Positions 51,490 through 61,575 of a stretch of DNA of 64,000 nucleotides are shown piece by piece. The first letter of the stretch is position 1, and the number at the start of each line of letters is the position of its first letter. The position numbers were made by a program, and so were the translations under genes. Below the pieces are notes generated by a model. That model did no database searches. It saw nothing but the letters and a program-made list of their open reading frames with translations, and was not told where the DNA came from. The stretch covers positions 41,776 to 105,775 of the forward strand of contig NZ_NPJA01000039.1 of NCBI RefSeq assembly GCF_002251295.1, given 5' to 3'. The DNA is from Prevotella sp. P5-50 (GTDB lineage Bacteria; Bacteroidota; Bacteroidia; Bacteroidales; Bacteroidaceae).

Positions 51490-52845
51490 ATGGATAATAG
51501 ACAAGCGACCCTTGAACTTGGAACCAAACCTGTAGGACAATTGCTTATGCAATATGCGCTACCTGCCATTGTGGCAATGACCGCCTCCAGTCTTTACAAT
51601 ATGGTTGACTCCATATTCATAGGACAAGGTGTAGGAGCTATGGCTATTTCGGGATTGGCAATCACATTTCCTTTTATGAACCTGTCGGGAGCTGTAGGAG
51701 CTGCCATTGGTGTGGGAGCGTCCACCTATCTCTCTGTGAAACTTGGACAGAAAGACTATAAGACCGCAGAGCTGCTTTTGGGAAATGCTATCGTTCTGAA
51801 AATTATTACGGGAATCCTATTCGGAGCCGTATGCCTCTTGTTCCTTGACCCTATCCTTTATTTCTTCGGTGCAACAGAGAACACTATAGGATATGCACGT
51901 GAATATATGCAGATTATCTTAGTGGGAAATGTGGCAACGCATCTGTATTTTGGACTTAATGCCTTGCTGAGGGCAGCTTCGAAACCCAAACAGGCCATGT
52001 ATGCAACCATATTTACGGTTGTTGTCAACACGATTCTGGACCCCATATTCATCTGGGTATTTGATATGGGCATACGAGGAGCAGCATTGGCTACGATTCT
52101 TGCACAGATGCTGGCACTATGTTGGCAACTGTCCATCTTCTCCAATCCTAAAGAAATGCTCCATTTTAAAAAGGGAACATATCGGTTGAGAGCGGATATC
52201 ATCAAGAATATTCTGGCTATTGGTATTTCTCCTTTCTCCATGAATGCTTGTGCTTGTATTGTGGTTATCTTCATCAATACAGCATTGGTACGCTACGGTG
52301 GTGACATGGCCGTTGGAGCCTATGGAATCGCTAATAGAATTGCCTTTATCTTTGTGATGATTGTTATGGGAATCAAGCAGGGATTGCAGCCCATTGCTGG
52401 ATATAATTATGGTGCACAACTCCATAGCAGACTCATACACGTAGTAAGATTGGCAATGCTTGCTGCAACAGTAGTGGTTGTGGCAGGATGGGTTACAGGA
52501 CAACTGTTGCCATACTATTGCGCCAGACTCTTTACTTCTGACCAAACACTCATCAATCATTCCATACAAGCTATTAGGGTTAATATGCTCCTATTCCCCT
52601 TGATAGGATACCAGATGGTGGTCACCTGTTTCTTCCAATCGATAGGAAAAGCAAAAATCAGCATGCTTCTCTCCTTGTCGAGACAAATGCTATTCCTCGT
52701 GCCACTACTCATTATCCTACCACCGATATTTAAAATAGACGGAGTATGGGCTGCACTACCTGCTAGTGATGGAATTGCATTTATTGTGACGTGGGTGACA
52801 ATGGAAACCTATAAGAAAAAACTTAGAACAAATGCTCAACAATAA
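51490..52845 (+). CDS. MATE-family multidrug/cation efflux transporter
   Basis: A 451-residue membrane transporter with twelve helices in two related bundles, expected to export drugs or other organic cations with Na+ or H+ exchange. Visible are MDNRQATLELGTKPVGQLLM, the first-helix motif PAIVAMTASSLYNMVDSIFIGQG, GAAIGVGASTYLSVKLGQKD and the second-half ADIIKNILAIGISPFSM with QPIAGYNYGAQ. The start is set at 51490; upstream codons lie inside the promoter and repeat. Its end overlaps the next gene by 14 bp. Confidence 0.92.
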   Translation: MDNRQATLELGTKPVGQLLMQYALPAIVAMTASSLYNMVDSIFIGQGVGAMAISGLAITFPFMNLSGAVGAAIGVGASTYLSVKLGQKDYKTAELLLGNAIVLKIITGILFGAVCLLFLDPILYFFGATENTIGYAREYMQIILVGNVATHLYFGLNALLRAASKPKQAMYATIFTVVVNTILDPIFIWVFDMGIRGAALATILAQMLALCWQLSIFSNPKEMLHFKKGTYRLRADIIKNILAIGISPFSMNACACIVVIFINTALVRYGGDMAVGAYGIANRIAFIFVMIVMGIKQGLQPIAGYNYGAQLHSRLIHVVRLAMLAATVVVVAGWVTGQLLPYYCARLFTSDQTLINHSIQAIRVNMLLFPLIGYQMVVTCFFQSIGKAKISMLLSLSRQMLFLVPLLIILPPIFKIDGVWAALPASDGIAFIVTWVTMETYKKKLRTNAQQ

Positions 52846-53458
52846 AATCATCATCAACGTAGGCCGACAACTCGGTAGTGGCGGACACGACATCGCACGT
52901 ATGCTCGCCATGGATTTCAATGCGAAATACTACGATAAAGAATTGCTTAACCTGGCTGCCAAGGAAAGTGGATTCTGCGAAAAATTCTTCGAACAGAATG
53001 ATGAACAACGTGGATTTCTGCGAACACTCTTTCATCTGCATGCACCTCACATGGGGGATAATAACATGTACAGCAACGACTTCTCGCAAGAGAATCTCTT
53101 CAAATTTCAAAGCGATGCTATAAGAAAGGCAGCACAAGAGTCTTCGTGCGTCTTTGTTGGAAGATGTGCTGACTATGTGCTGCGTGATTACCCTAATGTC
53201 GTCAACGTGTTTGTTACTGCAGATATGGATTTTCGCATAGACCAAGTGATGCATAAACAAAATATAGGAAGGGAGGAAGCACGAAAATTCATTGAAAACG
53301 GTGAGTCAAAACGTGCTGCATACTATAATTATTATACCGGAAAGAAATGGGGACATGCTTCGTCTTATGATCTCTGTATCGACTCTTCAAAACTTGGATT
53401 GCAAGCAACGGAACACATCATTGCTGACTTCATAAGAAAATATCTCGACCTCGATTGA
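52832..53458 (+). CDS. Cytidylate-kinase-like protein
   Basis: A 208-residue P-loop kinase-like protein of the cytidylate kinase-like family (AAA_26 type). The nucleotide loop reads NVGRQLGSGGHDIARMLA, followed by YYDKELLNLAAKESGF, FVGRCADYVLRDYPNVVNVF and the LID-like region IGREEARKFIENGESKRAAY. It differs from true Cmk, so the substrate is not certain. It overlaps the MATE gene by 14 bp and lies 13 bp before the phosphodiesterase gene. Confidence 0.85.
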   Translation: MLNNKIIINVGRQLGSGGHDIARMLAMDFNAKYYDKELLNLAAKESGFCEKFFEQNDEQRGFLRTLFHLHAPHMGDNNMYSNDFSQENLFKFQSDAIRKAAQESSCVFVGRCADYVLRDYPNVVNVFVTADMDFRIDQVMHKQNIGREEARKFIENGESKRAAYYNYYTGKKWGHASSYDLCIDSSKLGLQATEHIIADFIRKYLDLD

Positions 53459-53471
53459 AACAAAAAGAAAT

Positions 53472-53969
53472 ATGAAGAGAATCGGAATCATCAGTGACAC
53501 ACATTCTTATTGGGATGATAAATATCTTACCTATTTCGAAGAGTGTGACGAAATATGGCACGCTGGAGATATTGGCTCGGTAGAAGTGGCAGAAAAATTA
53601 GCGGCTTTCAGACCGTTACGGGCTGTTTGCGGAAACTGCGACGGAGGAGACCTAAGACTGATGTACCCTGAAGTGCTGAGATGGAAATGTGAAGATGTGG
53701 AAGTGCTTATGAAACATATAGGTGGGTATCCTGGCAACTATGATGCCAGCATAAGAGGACAAATCTATGCCTCACCGCCACAATTGTTTATCAGTGGACA
53801 TTCACACATCCTTAAAGTGAAATACGATAAGACACTTCGTCTCTTACACATCAATCCTGGTGCTGCCGGACAACAAGGTTGGCACAAGGAACGCACACTG
53901 GTCAGACTGACCATAGATAAAAATGAATTTAAAGACTGTGAGGTCATCACTCTTGGTCATCATTTATAA
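53472..53969 (+). CDS. YfcE/MJ0936-type metallophosphoesterase
   Basis: A 165-residue calcineurin-like phosphoesterase. The two-metal site is complete: GIISDTHSYWD, WHAGDIGS, VCGNCDGGD, the MKHIGGYPGNYD region and ISGHSHILKVKYD near the end. Relatives hydrolyse phosphodiesters; the natural substrate here is unknown. Confidence 0.9.
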   Translation: MKRIGIISDTHSYWDDKYLTYFEECDEIWHAGDIGSVEVAEKLAAFRPLRAVCGNCDGGDLRLMYPEVLRWKCEDVEVLMKHIGGYPGNYDASIRGQIYASPPQLFISGHSHILKVKYDKTLRLLHINPGAAGQQGWHKERTLVRLTIDKNEFKDCEVITLGHHL

Positions 53970-53989
53970 ACCATAGGAAGCAGATAGAT

Positions 53990-55126
53990 ATGAAAACAAT
54001 CGTCATTACTGGTGGCGCAGGCTTTATAGGAAGCCATGTAGTGCGCCTGTTCGTGAACAAGTATCCTGAGTATCACATCATCAACCTCGATAAACTCACT
54101 TATGCAGGTAATCTGGCCAATCTTAAAGATGTGGAAGATAAACCTAACTATGAGTTTGTGAAAATGGACATCTGCGACTTCGACGCCTTCTATAAACTCA
54201 TGCAAGAAAAGCATGTCGATGGCATCATTCATCTTGCCGCAGAAAGTCACGTGGATCGCTCTATCAAAGACCCATTTACATTTGCACAAACCAATGTGAT
54301 GGGAACACTCGCGCTACTTCAGGCTGCAAAACTCTATTGGGAGTCATTGCCCGAAAAATATGAAGGAAAACGATTCTATCACATTTCTACCGACGAAGTG
54401 TATGGAGCTCTTGAACTGACACATCCAGAGGGTATCAAACCACCATATACTACAACAGCTTCGTCTGCACAGCACCATCTGGCTTACGGAGAACAGTTCT
54501 TCCTCGAAACAACAAAGTATAACCCACACTCTCCATATTCTGCATCGAAGGCAAGTTCTGACCATTTCGTTAGAGCTTTCCACGATACATACGGAATGCC
54601 TATAGTGGTGACAAACTGTTCTAATAACTACGGACCCTATCAGTTCCCGGAGAAGTTGATTCCTTTGTTTATTAACAATATACGTCATCGCAAACCATTG
54701 CCCGTATATGGAAAAGGTGAAAATGTACGCGATTGGCTCTTCGTGGAAGATCATGCAAAAGCTATTGATCTGATCTTCCATAAAGGAAAAATAGCTGATA
54801 CCTATAATATCGGAGGATTTAACGAGTGGAAGAATATCGATATTATCAAGGTGGTGATTAAAACCGTTGACAGATTGCTCGGACGTAAAGAAGGAGAAGA
54901 TATGGATCTCATTACTTTCGTAACAGACCGAGCTGGACATGACCTGCGCTATGCTATTGACTCTACAAAATTGCAGAAAGAACTCGGATGGGAACCTTCA
55001 TTACAGTTTGAAGAGGGTATAGAGAAAACGGTACGCTGGTATCTCGACAATCAGGACTGGCTCGATAATGTGACCTCGGGAGACTATCAGAAATACTATG
55101 ACAATATGTATTCACAACAATCATAA
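53990..55126 (+). CDS. rfbB: dTDP-glucose 4,6-dehydratase
   Basis: A 378-residue extended short-chain dehydrogenase that converts dTDP-glucose into dTDP-4-keto-6-deoxyglucose, the branch point for deoxysugars. NAD loop [27 protein letters not shown], catalytic [10 protein letters not shown] and [20 protein letters not shown], and [20 protein letters not shown] are characteristic. It is slightly longer than usual because of a [20 protein letters not shown] insertion near residue 150. rmlA, rmlC and rmlD are not in the window; fdtA and fdtB downstream use its product. Confidence 0.94.
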   Translation: MKTIVITGGAGFIGSHVVRLFVNKYPEYHIINLDKLTYAGNLANLKDVEDKPNYEFVKMDICDFDAFYKLMQEKHVDGIIHLAAESHVDRSIKDPFTFAQTNVMGTLALLQAAKLYWESLPEKYEGKRFYHISTDEVYGALELTHPEGIKPPYTTTASSAQHHLAYGEQFFLETTKYNPHSPYSASKASSDHFVRAFHDTYGMPIVVTNCSNNYGPYQFPEKLIPLFINNIRHRKPLPVYGKGENVRDWLFVEDHAKAIDLIFHKGKIADTYNIGGFNEWKNIDIIKVVIKTVDRLLGRKEGEDMDLITFVTDRAGHDLRYAIDSTKLQKELGWEPSLQFEEGIEKTVRWYLDNQDWLDNVTSGDYQKYYDNMYSQQS

Positions 55127-55146
55127 TTTTAACAGTAACATTATTA

Positions 55147-56334
55147 ATGAAGAAAGTATTACTACTTGGAAGCGGAGAACTTGGTAAAGAGTTCGTAATT
55201 GCCGCAAAGCGTGCAGGTGCCTACGTGGTGGCATGCGATCGTTATGACAATGCTCCTGCCATGCAAGTGGCAGATGAGCGAGAGATTTTCTCTATGCTGG
55301 ATGGTGATGCCCTTACGGCTGTCGTCAATAAGCATAAACCAGATCTTATCGTTCCTGAGATTGAAGCAATCCGTACAGAACGTCTTTTTGATTTTGAAAA
55401 ACAAGGCATTCAAGTTGTACCTTCTGCTCGCGCCGTGAATTTTACTATGAACAGACGCGCTATCCGCGATCTGGCCTCACGCGAATTGGGTCTTCGTACT
55501 GCCAAGTATTTTTACGCTAAAACATTTGATGAATTTAAAAAAGCTGCAGACGAAATCGGATTCCCATGTGTGGTAAAACCACTAATGTCATCTTCTGGAC
55601 ATGGACAAAGCTATGTACACAATGATGACGAACTTGAACAGGCTTTTAAAGATGCTATGGAAGGTAGTCGTGGAGATGTAAAAGAGGTGATTATTGAGGA
55701 ATTTATTGATTTTGAATCTGAATTCACTCTTCTTACTGTGACACAGAAAAACGCTCCAACAATATTCTGCCCACCTATCGGACACGTACAAAAGAGCGGA
55801 GATTATCGCGAGTCATGGCAACCCTATAAAATATCAGAACAGGCTCTTGCACAAGCTCAGCATATGGCTGACCAAGTGACTAAAGCGCTGACAGGATACG
55901 GAATATGGGGCGTCGAATTCTTCCTGACCAAACAAGGAGAAGTCATTTTCTCTGAATTGAGCCCTCGCCCACATGACACGGGAATGGTAACTCTCGGACA
56001 TACAACAAACCTATCGGAGTTTGAACTTCATTTCAGAGCTATCATGGGCTTGCCTATCGCCGATATTAGACTGGAACATGCAGGCGCTTCTGCGGTAGTC
56101 CTTTCGCCTATAGAAAAGAAAGGTCCACTTGATTACAACCTCGTCGATGCACTAAAAGAGGAATGCACACGAGTGCGTATCTTCGGAAAACCAGAAGCTC
56201 ATCCGGGAAGACGCATGGGTGTGGTCCTATGCTATGGTGATACTGATGCCGATACTGATGCCTTGCGCAATAAAGCTAAACGATTGGCAAAGACTGTGCT
56301 GGGAACAGATCCTTATGCAAAAATTGAACACTAA
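55147..56334 (+). CDS. purT: Formate-dependent phosphoribosylglycinamide formyltransferase
   Basis: A 395-residue ATP-grasp enzyme that formylates GAR with formate and ATP, the third step of purine synthesis. Visible are [52 protein letters not shown], the ATP-grasp loop [25 protein letters not shown] and [16 protein letters not shown]. It sits inside an amino-sugar gene set, 20 bp after rfbB and overlapping fdtA by 20 bp, an unexpected place for a purine gene. Confidence 0.95.
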   Translation: MKKVLLLGSGELGKEFVIAAKRAGAYVVACDRYDNAPAMQVADEREIFSMLDGDALTAVVNKHKPDLIVPEIEAIRTERLFDFEKQGIQVVPSARAVNFTMNRRAIRDLASRELGLRTAKYFYAKTFDEFKKAADEIGFPCVVKPLMSSSGHGQSYVHNDDELEQAFKDAMEGSRGDVKEVIIEEFIDFESEFTLLTVTQKNAPTIFCPPIGHVQKSGDYRESWQPYKISEQALAQAQHMADQVTKALTGYGIWGVEFFLTKQGEVIFSELSPRPHDTGMVTLGHTTNLSEFELHFRAIMGLPIADIRLEHAGASAVVLSPIEKKGPLDYNLVDALKEECTRVRIFGKPEAHPGRRMGVVLCYGDTDADTDALRNKAKRLAKTVLGTDPYAKIEH

Positions 56335-56728
56335 ACTGATTACTCTTCCAAAAATTGCCGATTCAAGGGGAAACCTCACCGTTGCAGAGGCTTTCGATAA
56401 CGTGCCCTTTGATATAAAAAGGGTTTATTGGTTGTATGAAGTCCCAGAAAACGGCAGTAGGGGAGGACATGCACATCGCCGGCTCCAGCAACTTCTTGTT
56501 GCTGTGAGTGGCGCTTGTCATGTCACACTCGATAATGGCTACGAACGAAAAACGATACTTCTCAATAATCCCTATCAAGGATTGTTCATTGATAAGACAC
56601 TATGGGTGACTCTTGATCAATTTTCACCAGGTGCCGTTTGTTTGGTTTTAGCATCAGAAGGTTATAATGCCGCAGATTATATTGATGATTACAACGAGTT
56701 TTTGAAGTATGTGAAATGTTCCAAATAA
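56315..56728 (+). CDS. fdtA: dTDP-4-keto-6-deoxyhexose 3,4-ketoisomerase (FdtA/QdtA/WxcM-like cupin)
   Basis: A 137-residue cupin that moves the keto group of dTDP-4-keto-6-deoxyglucose to C3. Visible are [48 protein letters not shown] (catalytic His pair) and [20 protein letters not shown]. The start at 56315 ([11 protein letters not shown]) gives the usual length; the frame is open further upstream within purT. FdtA gives the galacto and QdtA the gluco product, and I cannot tell which applies. It overlaps the next gene by 13 bp. Confidence 0.88.
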   Translation: MQKLNTKLITLPKIADSRGNLTVAEAFDNVPFDIKRVYWLYEVPENGSRGGHAHRRLQQLLVAVSGACHVTLDNGYERKTILLNNPYQGLFIDKTLWVTLDQFSPGAVCLVLASEGYNAADYIDDYNEFLKYVKCSK

Positions 56729-57654
56729 CTCCTTACCATTCATCTGAATACGAAAAATGGAATGCTTTTGTGGAGCGTTCGAAAAATGCTACGTTCCTTT
56801 TTGACAGACATTATATGGATTATCATGCTGATCGTTTTCAGGATGCCTCATTGATGTTTTATCTTGAAGGAAGACTGGTCGCTTTGTTACCTGCCCACAA
56901 AGACGGAGATACGCTTTGCTCACATAATGGATTGACGTACGGTGGATTGATAATGGATGAAAAGGCTACTGCAGAAAGAATATCTGTGTTGTTTGCAGAA
57001 ATGAATGATTACCTGCGAAACCAAGGATTTAGGACAGTCTTCTATAAACCAGTACCATGGATCTATCATCAGTATGCTGCAGAAGAGGATCTTTATGCTT
57101 TGTATAATGTATGTAAAGCTCAACTCGTGGGACGTGATGTGGCTGCTGTCGCCTGCACAAATCATTTGCTACCATGGAGGAATATCCGTAAACAAGGAGC
57201 TAAAAAAGCAATTCAACATGGTTGTGTTATTCGTGGGGGGGAAAACTATTCTGATTTTTGGAATATTCTGACTGAGAATCTACAGACAAAATATGGCGTA
57301 TCTCCTGTTCATACGTTAGATGAAATACATTTGCTTCATCATCTTTTTCCAAAACAAATCAGACTTTTTGTGGCAGAGATTAATGGTCGTGTCATGGGAG
57401 GAACTGTTTTGTACATGACTCGAAATGTAGTTCATGTGCAGTATATATCTGCTTCTGCTGAAGGCAAACGTTTACATGTACTTGATTGCCTTTTCGATTT
57501 CCTTCTGGAAAATCTTCCGCAAGAATGCCACTATTTTGATTTCGGAAAATCAACAGCAACAGACAGTTGCCTGTTGAATGCTTCCTTGGCTTATCAAAAA
57601 GAAGGATTTGGGGCGAGAAGCATTTGTTATGATACGTACCAATGGAATCTTTGA
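56716..57654 (+). CDS. FemAB/GNAT-like acyltransferase in the amino-sugar set
   Basis: A 312-residue soluble protein with two GNAT-like halves. The start [20 protein letters not shown] and FLFDRHYMDYHADRF resemble BioF2/FemAB-type acyltransferases, and RLFVAEINGRVMGGTVLYMT and HYFDFGKSTATDSCLLNASL belong to the second half. It lies between fdtA and fdtB with overlap on one side and 1 bp on the other. In known dTDP-Fuc3NAc or Qui3NAc pathways this set also needs an N-acetyltransferase, and no hexapeptide-repeat transferase is seen here. Whether this protein fills that role is inference. Confidence 0.72.
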   Translation: MFQITPYHSSEYEKWNAFVERSKNATFLFDRHYMDYHADRFQDASLMFYLEGRLVALLPAHKDGDTLCSHNGLTYGGLIMDEKATAERISVLFAEMNDYLRNQGFRTVFYKPVPWIYHQYAAEEDLYALYNVCKAQLVGRDVAAVACTNHLLPWRNIRKQGAKKAIQHGCVIRGGENYSDFWNILTENLQTKYGVSPVHTLDEIHLLHHLFPKQIRLFVAEINGRVMGGTVLYMTRNVVHVQYISASAEGKRLHVLDCLFDFLLENLPQECHYFDFGKSTATDSCLLNASLAYQKEGFGARSICYDTYQWNL

Positions 57655-57655
57655 T

Positions 57656-58744
57656 ATGAAATATTGCGATTTGAAATTATTGTCTGACCATAGAAAAGAG
57701 CAATTACATGATGCCATAGATTCTGTTTTACAGAGTGGGTGGTATCTACGAGGGGAAGCAACAGAACGCTTTGAAAGACATTATGCCCGTTATATTGGAA
57801 CGCGATATTGTGTGGGCTGTGGCAATGGACTTGATGCTTTGTGGCTGATTCTTCGTGCATATAAAGAAATGGGAGTGATAAACGAAGGAGACGAGGTGAT
57901 CGTACCTGCCAATACGTATATTGCTTCTTTATTGGCTATTACAGAGAATCGACTCGTTCCTGTTCTTGTTGAACCAAATCTCGAAACGTTGCAAATTGAT
58001 GAAAGTCAGATAGAAAAGGCGATTACCAGACGAACACGTGCCGTTATGATCGTGCATCTATATGGTTCGTGTGCTTATAGTAAACGTATTGCTGAAATCT
58101 GTAAGAAATACGAGCTGAAATTAGTGGAGGATAATGCGCAGGCTCATGGATGTGAATGGAATGGTATAAAAACAGGGGCATTGGGAGATGCAGCAGGACA
58201 TAGTTTTTATCCAACAAAAAATCTTGGAGCATTAGGTGATGCTGGAGCTGTTACAACCAATGACGAACAATTGGCGGAAATAATCAGAGAATTAGGGAAT
58301 TATGGTAGTTCCCAGAAGTATTTGTTTGAACGCTGTGGAAGAAATTCGAGAATAGATGAAATACAAGCGGCTGTTCTTGATGTGAAACTGTCATGGTTGG
58401 ATTCGGATAATCAGAGCAGACGAAATATTGCTAACATCTACGATAAACTGATTAACAATCCATTGATTCGAACAGCAAAAATGTCTTCTCGGGCTGTCTA
58501 TCATATCTATCCTCTATTTTGTGAAAAACGAAATGAACTTCAGACATATTTGAAAGAACATGATGTGGAAACGGTAATCCATTATCCAGTTCCCCCACAT
58601 CTACAGAAGTGTTATCCTGCATTAAAACGTTCATTCCCTATAACGGAGCTGATTCATCAGCAGGAATTAAGTCTGCCTTGTTATCCAATGATGAAAGAAA
58701 AAGAGGCAGACCATATTGCCCGCCTCTTGAATGATTTTTTTTGA
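57656..58744 (+). CDS. fdtB: dTDP-3-keto-6-deoxyhexose aminotransferase (FdtB/QdtB-like)
   Basis: A 362-residue DegT/DnrJ/EryC1-type sugar aminotransferase that puts an amino group on C3 of the keto sugar made by FdtA. Visible are CVGCGNGLDALWLILRAYKE, VIVPANTYIASLLAI, VHLYGSCAYSKRIAEICKKY, EDNAQAHGCEWNGIKTGALG and the PLP lysine in SFYPTKNLGALGDAGAV. The start at 57656 (MKYCDLKLLSDHRKE) is 1 bp after the preceding stop and gives the family length; a Met at 57629 is possible. It ends the operon that starts with the MATE gene. Confidence 0.9.
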   Translation: MKYCDLKLLSDHRKEQLHDAIDSVLQSGWYLRGEATERFERHYARYIGTRYCVGCGNGLDALWLILRAYKEMGVINEGDEVIVPANTYIASLLAITENRLVPVLVEPNLETLQIDESQIEKAITRRTRAVMIVHLYGSCAYSKRIAEICKKYELKLVEDNAQAHGCEWNGIKTGALGDAAGHSFYPTKNLGALGDAGAVTTNDEQLAEIIRELGNYGSSQKYLFERCGRNSRIDEIQAAVLDVKLSWLDSDNQSRRNIANIYDKLINNPLIRTAKMSSRAVYHIYPLFCEKRNELQTYLKEHDVETVIHYPVPPHLQKCYPALKRSFPITELIHQQELSLPCYPMMKEKEADHIARLLNDFF

Positions 58745-58787
58745 CCCTCATTAGCTCATTAGGAGGGAGTATCCATTGATGCAAACA

Positions 58788-59381
58788 TCAATCTGGCATC
58801 AGAAGAATAGTAACGCTTCGTGCTGCTTGAGCTCCCATTACCAATACCTGGGCAATATCTGCTGTCTTTGATGGACCGCTAATAAAGGTACCGTAACCAT
58901 CATATTTCGAGTCGAATGCAATCTGCTTGTAGGCTTCGTGCATGTTGTTTACAATCTGAGACTTACGAAGTAGAATGACGATATTCTCGGAGATGAAACA
59001 AACGGCTTTTTCTTTCATTTGCTGAGGAATCCAAATGCATCCGTTTTCTGCCACACCAAACATTCCTCGTATTATACCCACGTCAGTCCCGTTGAGAGCT
59101 TGAGCATTCTCTATTGTGTCGGGATTTCGTGTGGCGATGGTAATCTCGGAGAGGTTGGAGGCAATCTCTTTGGCATCAGGATAGAGTTCTTTGACCAGAG
59201 CATTAATATCTTGATTCTCTTTTACTTCTATGATGTTGCCACCAACATTCTTGCTCATTTCTATAAATTGCGAAAGTGGTTCTTTATAAGTAATGGGCGT
59301 GATGTCACTTAGATCGGGCATTTCAAAACGTTCATGAATATTTGAACGATACTTCTTAAGTATATCTTCCTTGTTGCTCAT
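58788..59381 (-). CDS. lutC: LUD-domain lactate utilisation protein LutC
   Basis: A 197-residue LutC/YkgG-type protein, third member of the iron-sulfur L-lactate oxidation complex. The LUD-domain features are visible: TDVGIIRGMFGVAENGCIWI, VCFISENIVILLRKSQIVNN and the ending GTFISGPSKTADIAQVLVMG. It lies 21 bp after lutB on the same strand. Together they oxidise lactate to pyruvate. Confidence 0.93.
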   Translation of the reverse strand: MSNKEDILKKYRSNIHERFEMPDLSDITPITYKEPLSQFIEMSKNVGGNIIEVKENQDINALVKELYPDAKEIASNLSEITIATRNPDTIENAQALNGTDVGIIRGMFGVAENGCIWIPQQMKEKAVCFISENIVILLRKSQIVNNMHEAYKQIAFDSKYDGYGTFISGPSKTADIAQVLVMGAQAARSVTILLMPD

Positions 59382-59402
59382 AATCTGTTGTATGATAGGG
59401 TG

Positions 59403-60770
59403 TTATTTGTCTAATTCCTTAATTAACTCATGGAAAGGCTTCTTGGGAAATTGCATCATTTTATGACCTTCTGCCCATGGATTCAGACCATTGTTAAGAA
59501 CAAACGATGGAAGAATATTGGCCCATGAGGCCATGCCCGTGGCAAGGTTGTAAAGCCATGAATGGTTGTAAAGTGCAGTCATACCTTTACACATTAACTT
59601 CTTCTGTGGATTGGCTGTGCCGAATTCATCTAACTGCTGACGCCAAAGGTATATCTGATCTCCAAGGTTTACTTTGACAGGACATACTGACTGACAACTG
59701 TTGCAGAGCGTACAAGCTGATACATTGCCTGAATGTTTCTTACTGTCACGAAGCATACCAAGGTTGATTCCTATAGGACCTGGAATGAAATAACTGTAGG
59801 AATAACCACCGCTACGGCGATAAACAGGGCAGGTGTTCATACATGAACCACAGCGGATACATTTCAAAGATTCCCAATGGGTAGGATTGCCTATCCACTC
59901 CGAACGGCCATTATCAACTAAGATAATGTGCATATTGTCAGCTGTAGGACGAGCTTTACGGAAGTGGCTGGTGTATGTTGTTGTGGGTTGGCCTGTTCCT
60001 GCACGGCAGAGCATGCGCTGGAAAACGGCAAGACAATCGTAATTGGGGATGACTTTCTCTAATCCGATTGCGGCAATATGTAGTTTCGGACAGGAAGTGG
60101 ACATGTCTGCATTACCTTCGTTGGTACACACCACTATATCACCAGTTTCGGCTATACCGAAATTGGCACCTGTCATGCCTGCATCTGCAGTAAGAAACTC
60201 ATTGCGCAAACTCAATCGGGCACAATAGGTTAGATACGTGGGATCGTGGTTACCTTTCTCTGAATTGAGCTTTTCTTCAAACAATTCACCTACGTCGTTG
60301 TGATTCAGGTGAATAGCGGGCATTACGATATGACTCGGCTTCTGACCTTTCAATTGGATAATGCGCTCACCAAGGTCGGTTTCTACTACTTCTATGCCAC
60401 GTGCTTCCAAATAGGGATTCATCTCGCATTCTTCCGTGAGCATTGATTTTGATTTCACCATCTTCTTAACATGGTGGCTGCTCAAGATATCATAGACGAT
60501 CTCATTGAATTCATTGGCATCTTTCGCCCAATGTACAATAACTCCGTTCTTCTCAGCATTGGTGGCAAACTGATCTAGATATTCGTCAAGATGGGTCAAG
60601 GTGTGACGCTTGATAGCTGAAGCTTTCTCACGTAATTGCTCCCATTCTTCAAGTCCATAGGCCATCTTGTCGCGTTTGGTGCGAACTGACCAAAATGTGG
60701 CGTCGTGCCACTTTGCATATTCTTGGTTTTTTAAGAATTCTTTGGCTGCTTTTGAATGTGATGTACTCAT
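59403..60770 (-). CDS. lutB: Iron-sulfur lactate oxidation protein LutB
   Basis: A 455-residue protein with an N-terminal LUD domain (about 60-290; KMVKSKSMLTEECEMNPYLE, TADAGMTGANFGIAETGDIV) and a C-terminal ferredoxin-like domain with two [4Fe-4S] motifs, CIRCGSCMNTCPVY and CTLCNSCQSVCPVK. A LutB C-terminal segment (CKGMTALYNHSWLYNLATGM) follows. It lies between lutA and lutC. Confidence 0.94.
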   Translation of the reverse strand: MSTSHSKAAKEFLKNQEYAKWHDATFWSVRTKRDKMAYGLEEWEQLREKASAIKRHTLTHLDEYLDQFATNAEKNGVIVHWAKDANEFNEIVYDILSSHHVKKMVKSKSMLTEECEMNPYLEARGIEVVETDLGERIIQLKGQKPSHIVMPAIHLNHNDVGELFEEKLNSEKGNHDPTYLTYCARLSLRNEFLTADAGMTGANFGIAETGDIVVCTNEGNADMSTSCPKLHIAAIGLEKVIPNYDCLAVFQRMLCRAGTGQPTTTYTSHFRKARPTADNMHIILVDNGRSEWIGNPTHWESLKCIRCGSCMNTCPVYRRSGGYSYSYFIPGPIGINLGMLRDSKKHSGNVSACTLCNSCQSVCPVKVNLGDQIYLWRQQLDEFGTANPQKKLMCKGMTALYNHSWLYNLATGMASWANILPSFVLNNGLNPWAEGHKMMQFPKKPFHELIKELDK

Positions 60771-60806
60771 AGTGCATGCGTTTTAATAGGAATACATAAA
60801 GTCTTG

Positions 60807-61544
60807 TTAAAGGCCTGAGGCAAGAATCTCAATAACGTGTTTGAATTGTATGTCTTTGCCTTGTTTACGGGCAATTCCGGCCATGTGCATCAAACAAGAA
60901 CAGTCGGCACCGGTAATATATTTCGCACCGGTCTCAATATGACGTTCAACTTTGTCTATGCCCATTTGCGTTGACACTGCGGTCTCTTCTACGGAGAACA
61001 TTCCTCCGAAGCCACAACATTCATCTGGACGGTCGGGCTCTACAACATCAATTCCTTGTACTAATTGAAGAAGGTCTTTGATTTTGTTGAATGGAGCGAC
61101 GTGCTCTTCTGATGGGGAAGAAAGGCCCAGTTCACGTACACCATGACAGGAGTTGTGGAGGCTTACCTTGTGTGGGAATGTTCCTAAGGGCTGATTGACC
61201 TTGACTACGTCGTGAAGGAATTCTACAACGTCCATAATCTTGTCAGACGTCTGACATTCGTGCTTTCCTTTCAACAACCTTGGGTAGTTGAGCTTAATGA
61301 ACGCGGTACATGATACACTGGGAGCTACGACGTAATCAAACTCCTTAAACTTGTCTTCAAACTTTTTGGCTAAAGGAACGGCTTCGTTTTCAAAACCGGC
61401 ATTGGCCATGGGCTGTCCGCAACAGGTCTGCTTGAGTGGATAGGTGACATCCAGATTTAGATGGCGCAACAGTTTGTAAGTTGCAACACCAACTTCCGGA
61501 TAAACGGCATCTACATAGCAGGGGATGAATAGTCCGATTTTCAT
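60807..61544 (-). CDS. lutA: Iron-sulfur lactate oxidation protein LutA
   Basis: A 245-residue protein with two CCG domains that bind an iron-sulfur cluster (CCGQPMANAGFENEA near 41 and ECCGFGGMFSVEE near 180), plus HNSCHGVRELGL and GADCSCLMHMAG. It carries the redox part of LutABC. First lut gene; the SGNH hydrolase gene ends 31 bp upstream, so the transcript is probably SGNH-lutA-lutB-lutC. Confidence 0.93.
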   Translation of the reverse strand: MKIGLFIPCYVDAVYPEVGVATYKLLRHLNLDVTYPLKQTCCGQPMANAGFENEAVPLAKKFEDKFKEFDYVVAPSVSCTAFIKLNYPRLLKGKHECQTSDKIMDVVEFLHDVVKVNQPLGTFPHKVSLHNSCHGVRELGLSSPSEEHVAPFNKIKDLLQLVQGIDVVEPDRPDECCGFGGMFSVEETAVSTQMGIDKVERHIETGAKYITGADCSCLMHMAGIARKQGKDIQFKHVIEILASGL

Positions 61545-61575
61545 AAAAGAATTGTGCTTGTTTATTATTGTTTGT

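Noticed and set aside
53990..58744. A full O-antigen or capsule cluster
   Set aside because: No glycosyltransferase, flippase of the Wzx type, polymerase or rmlA/C/D is present. The MATE protein at the start of the operon is related in fold to flippases but its sequence is of the drug-efflux kind.
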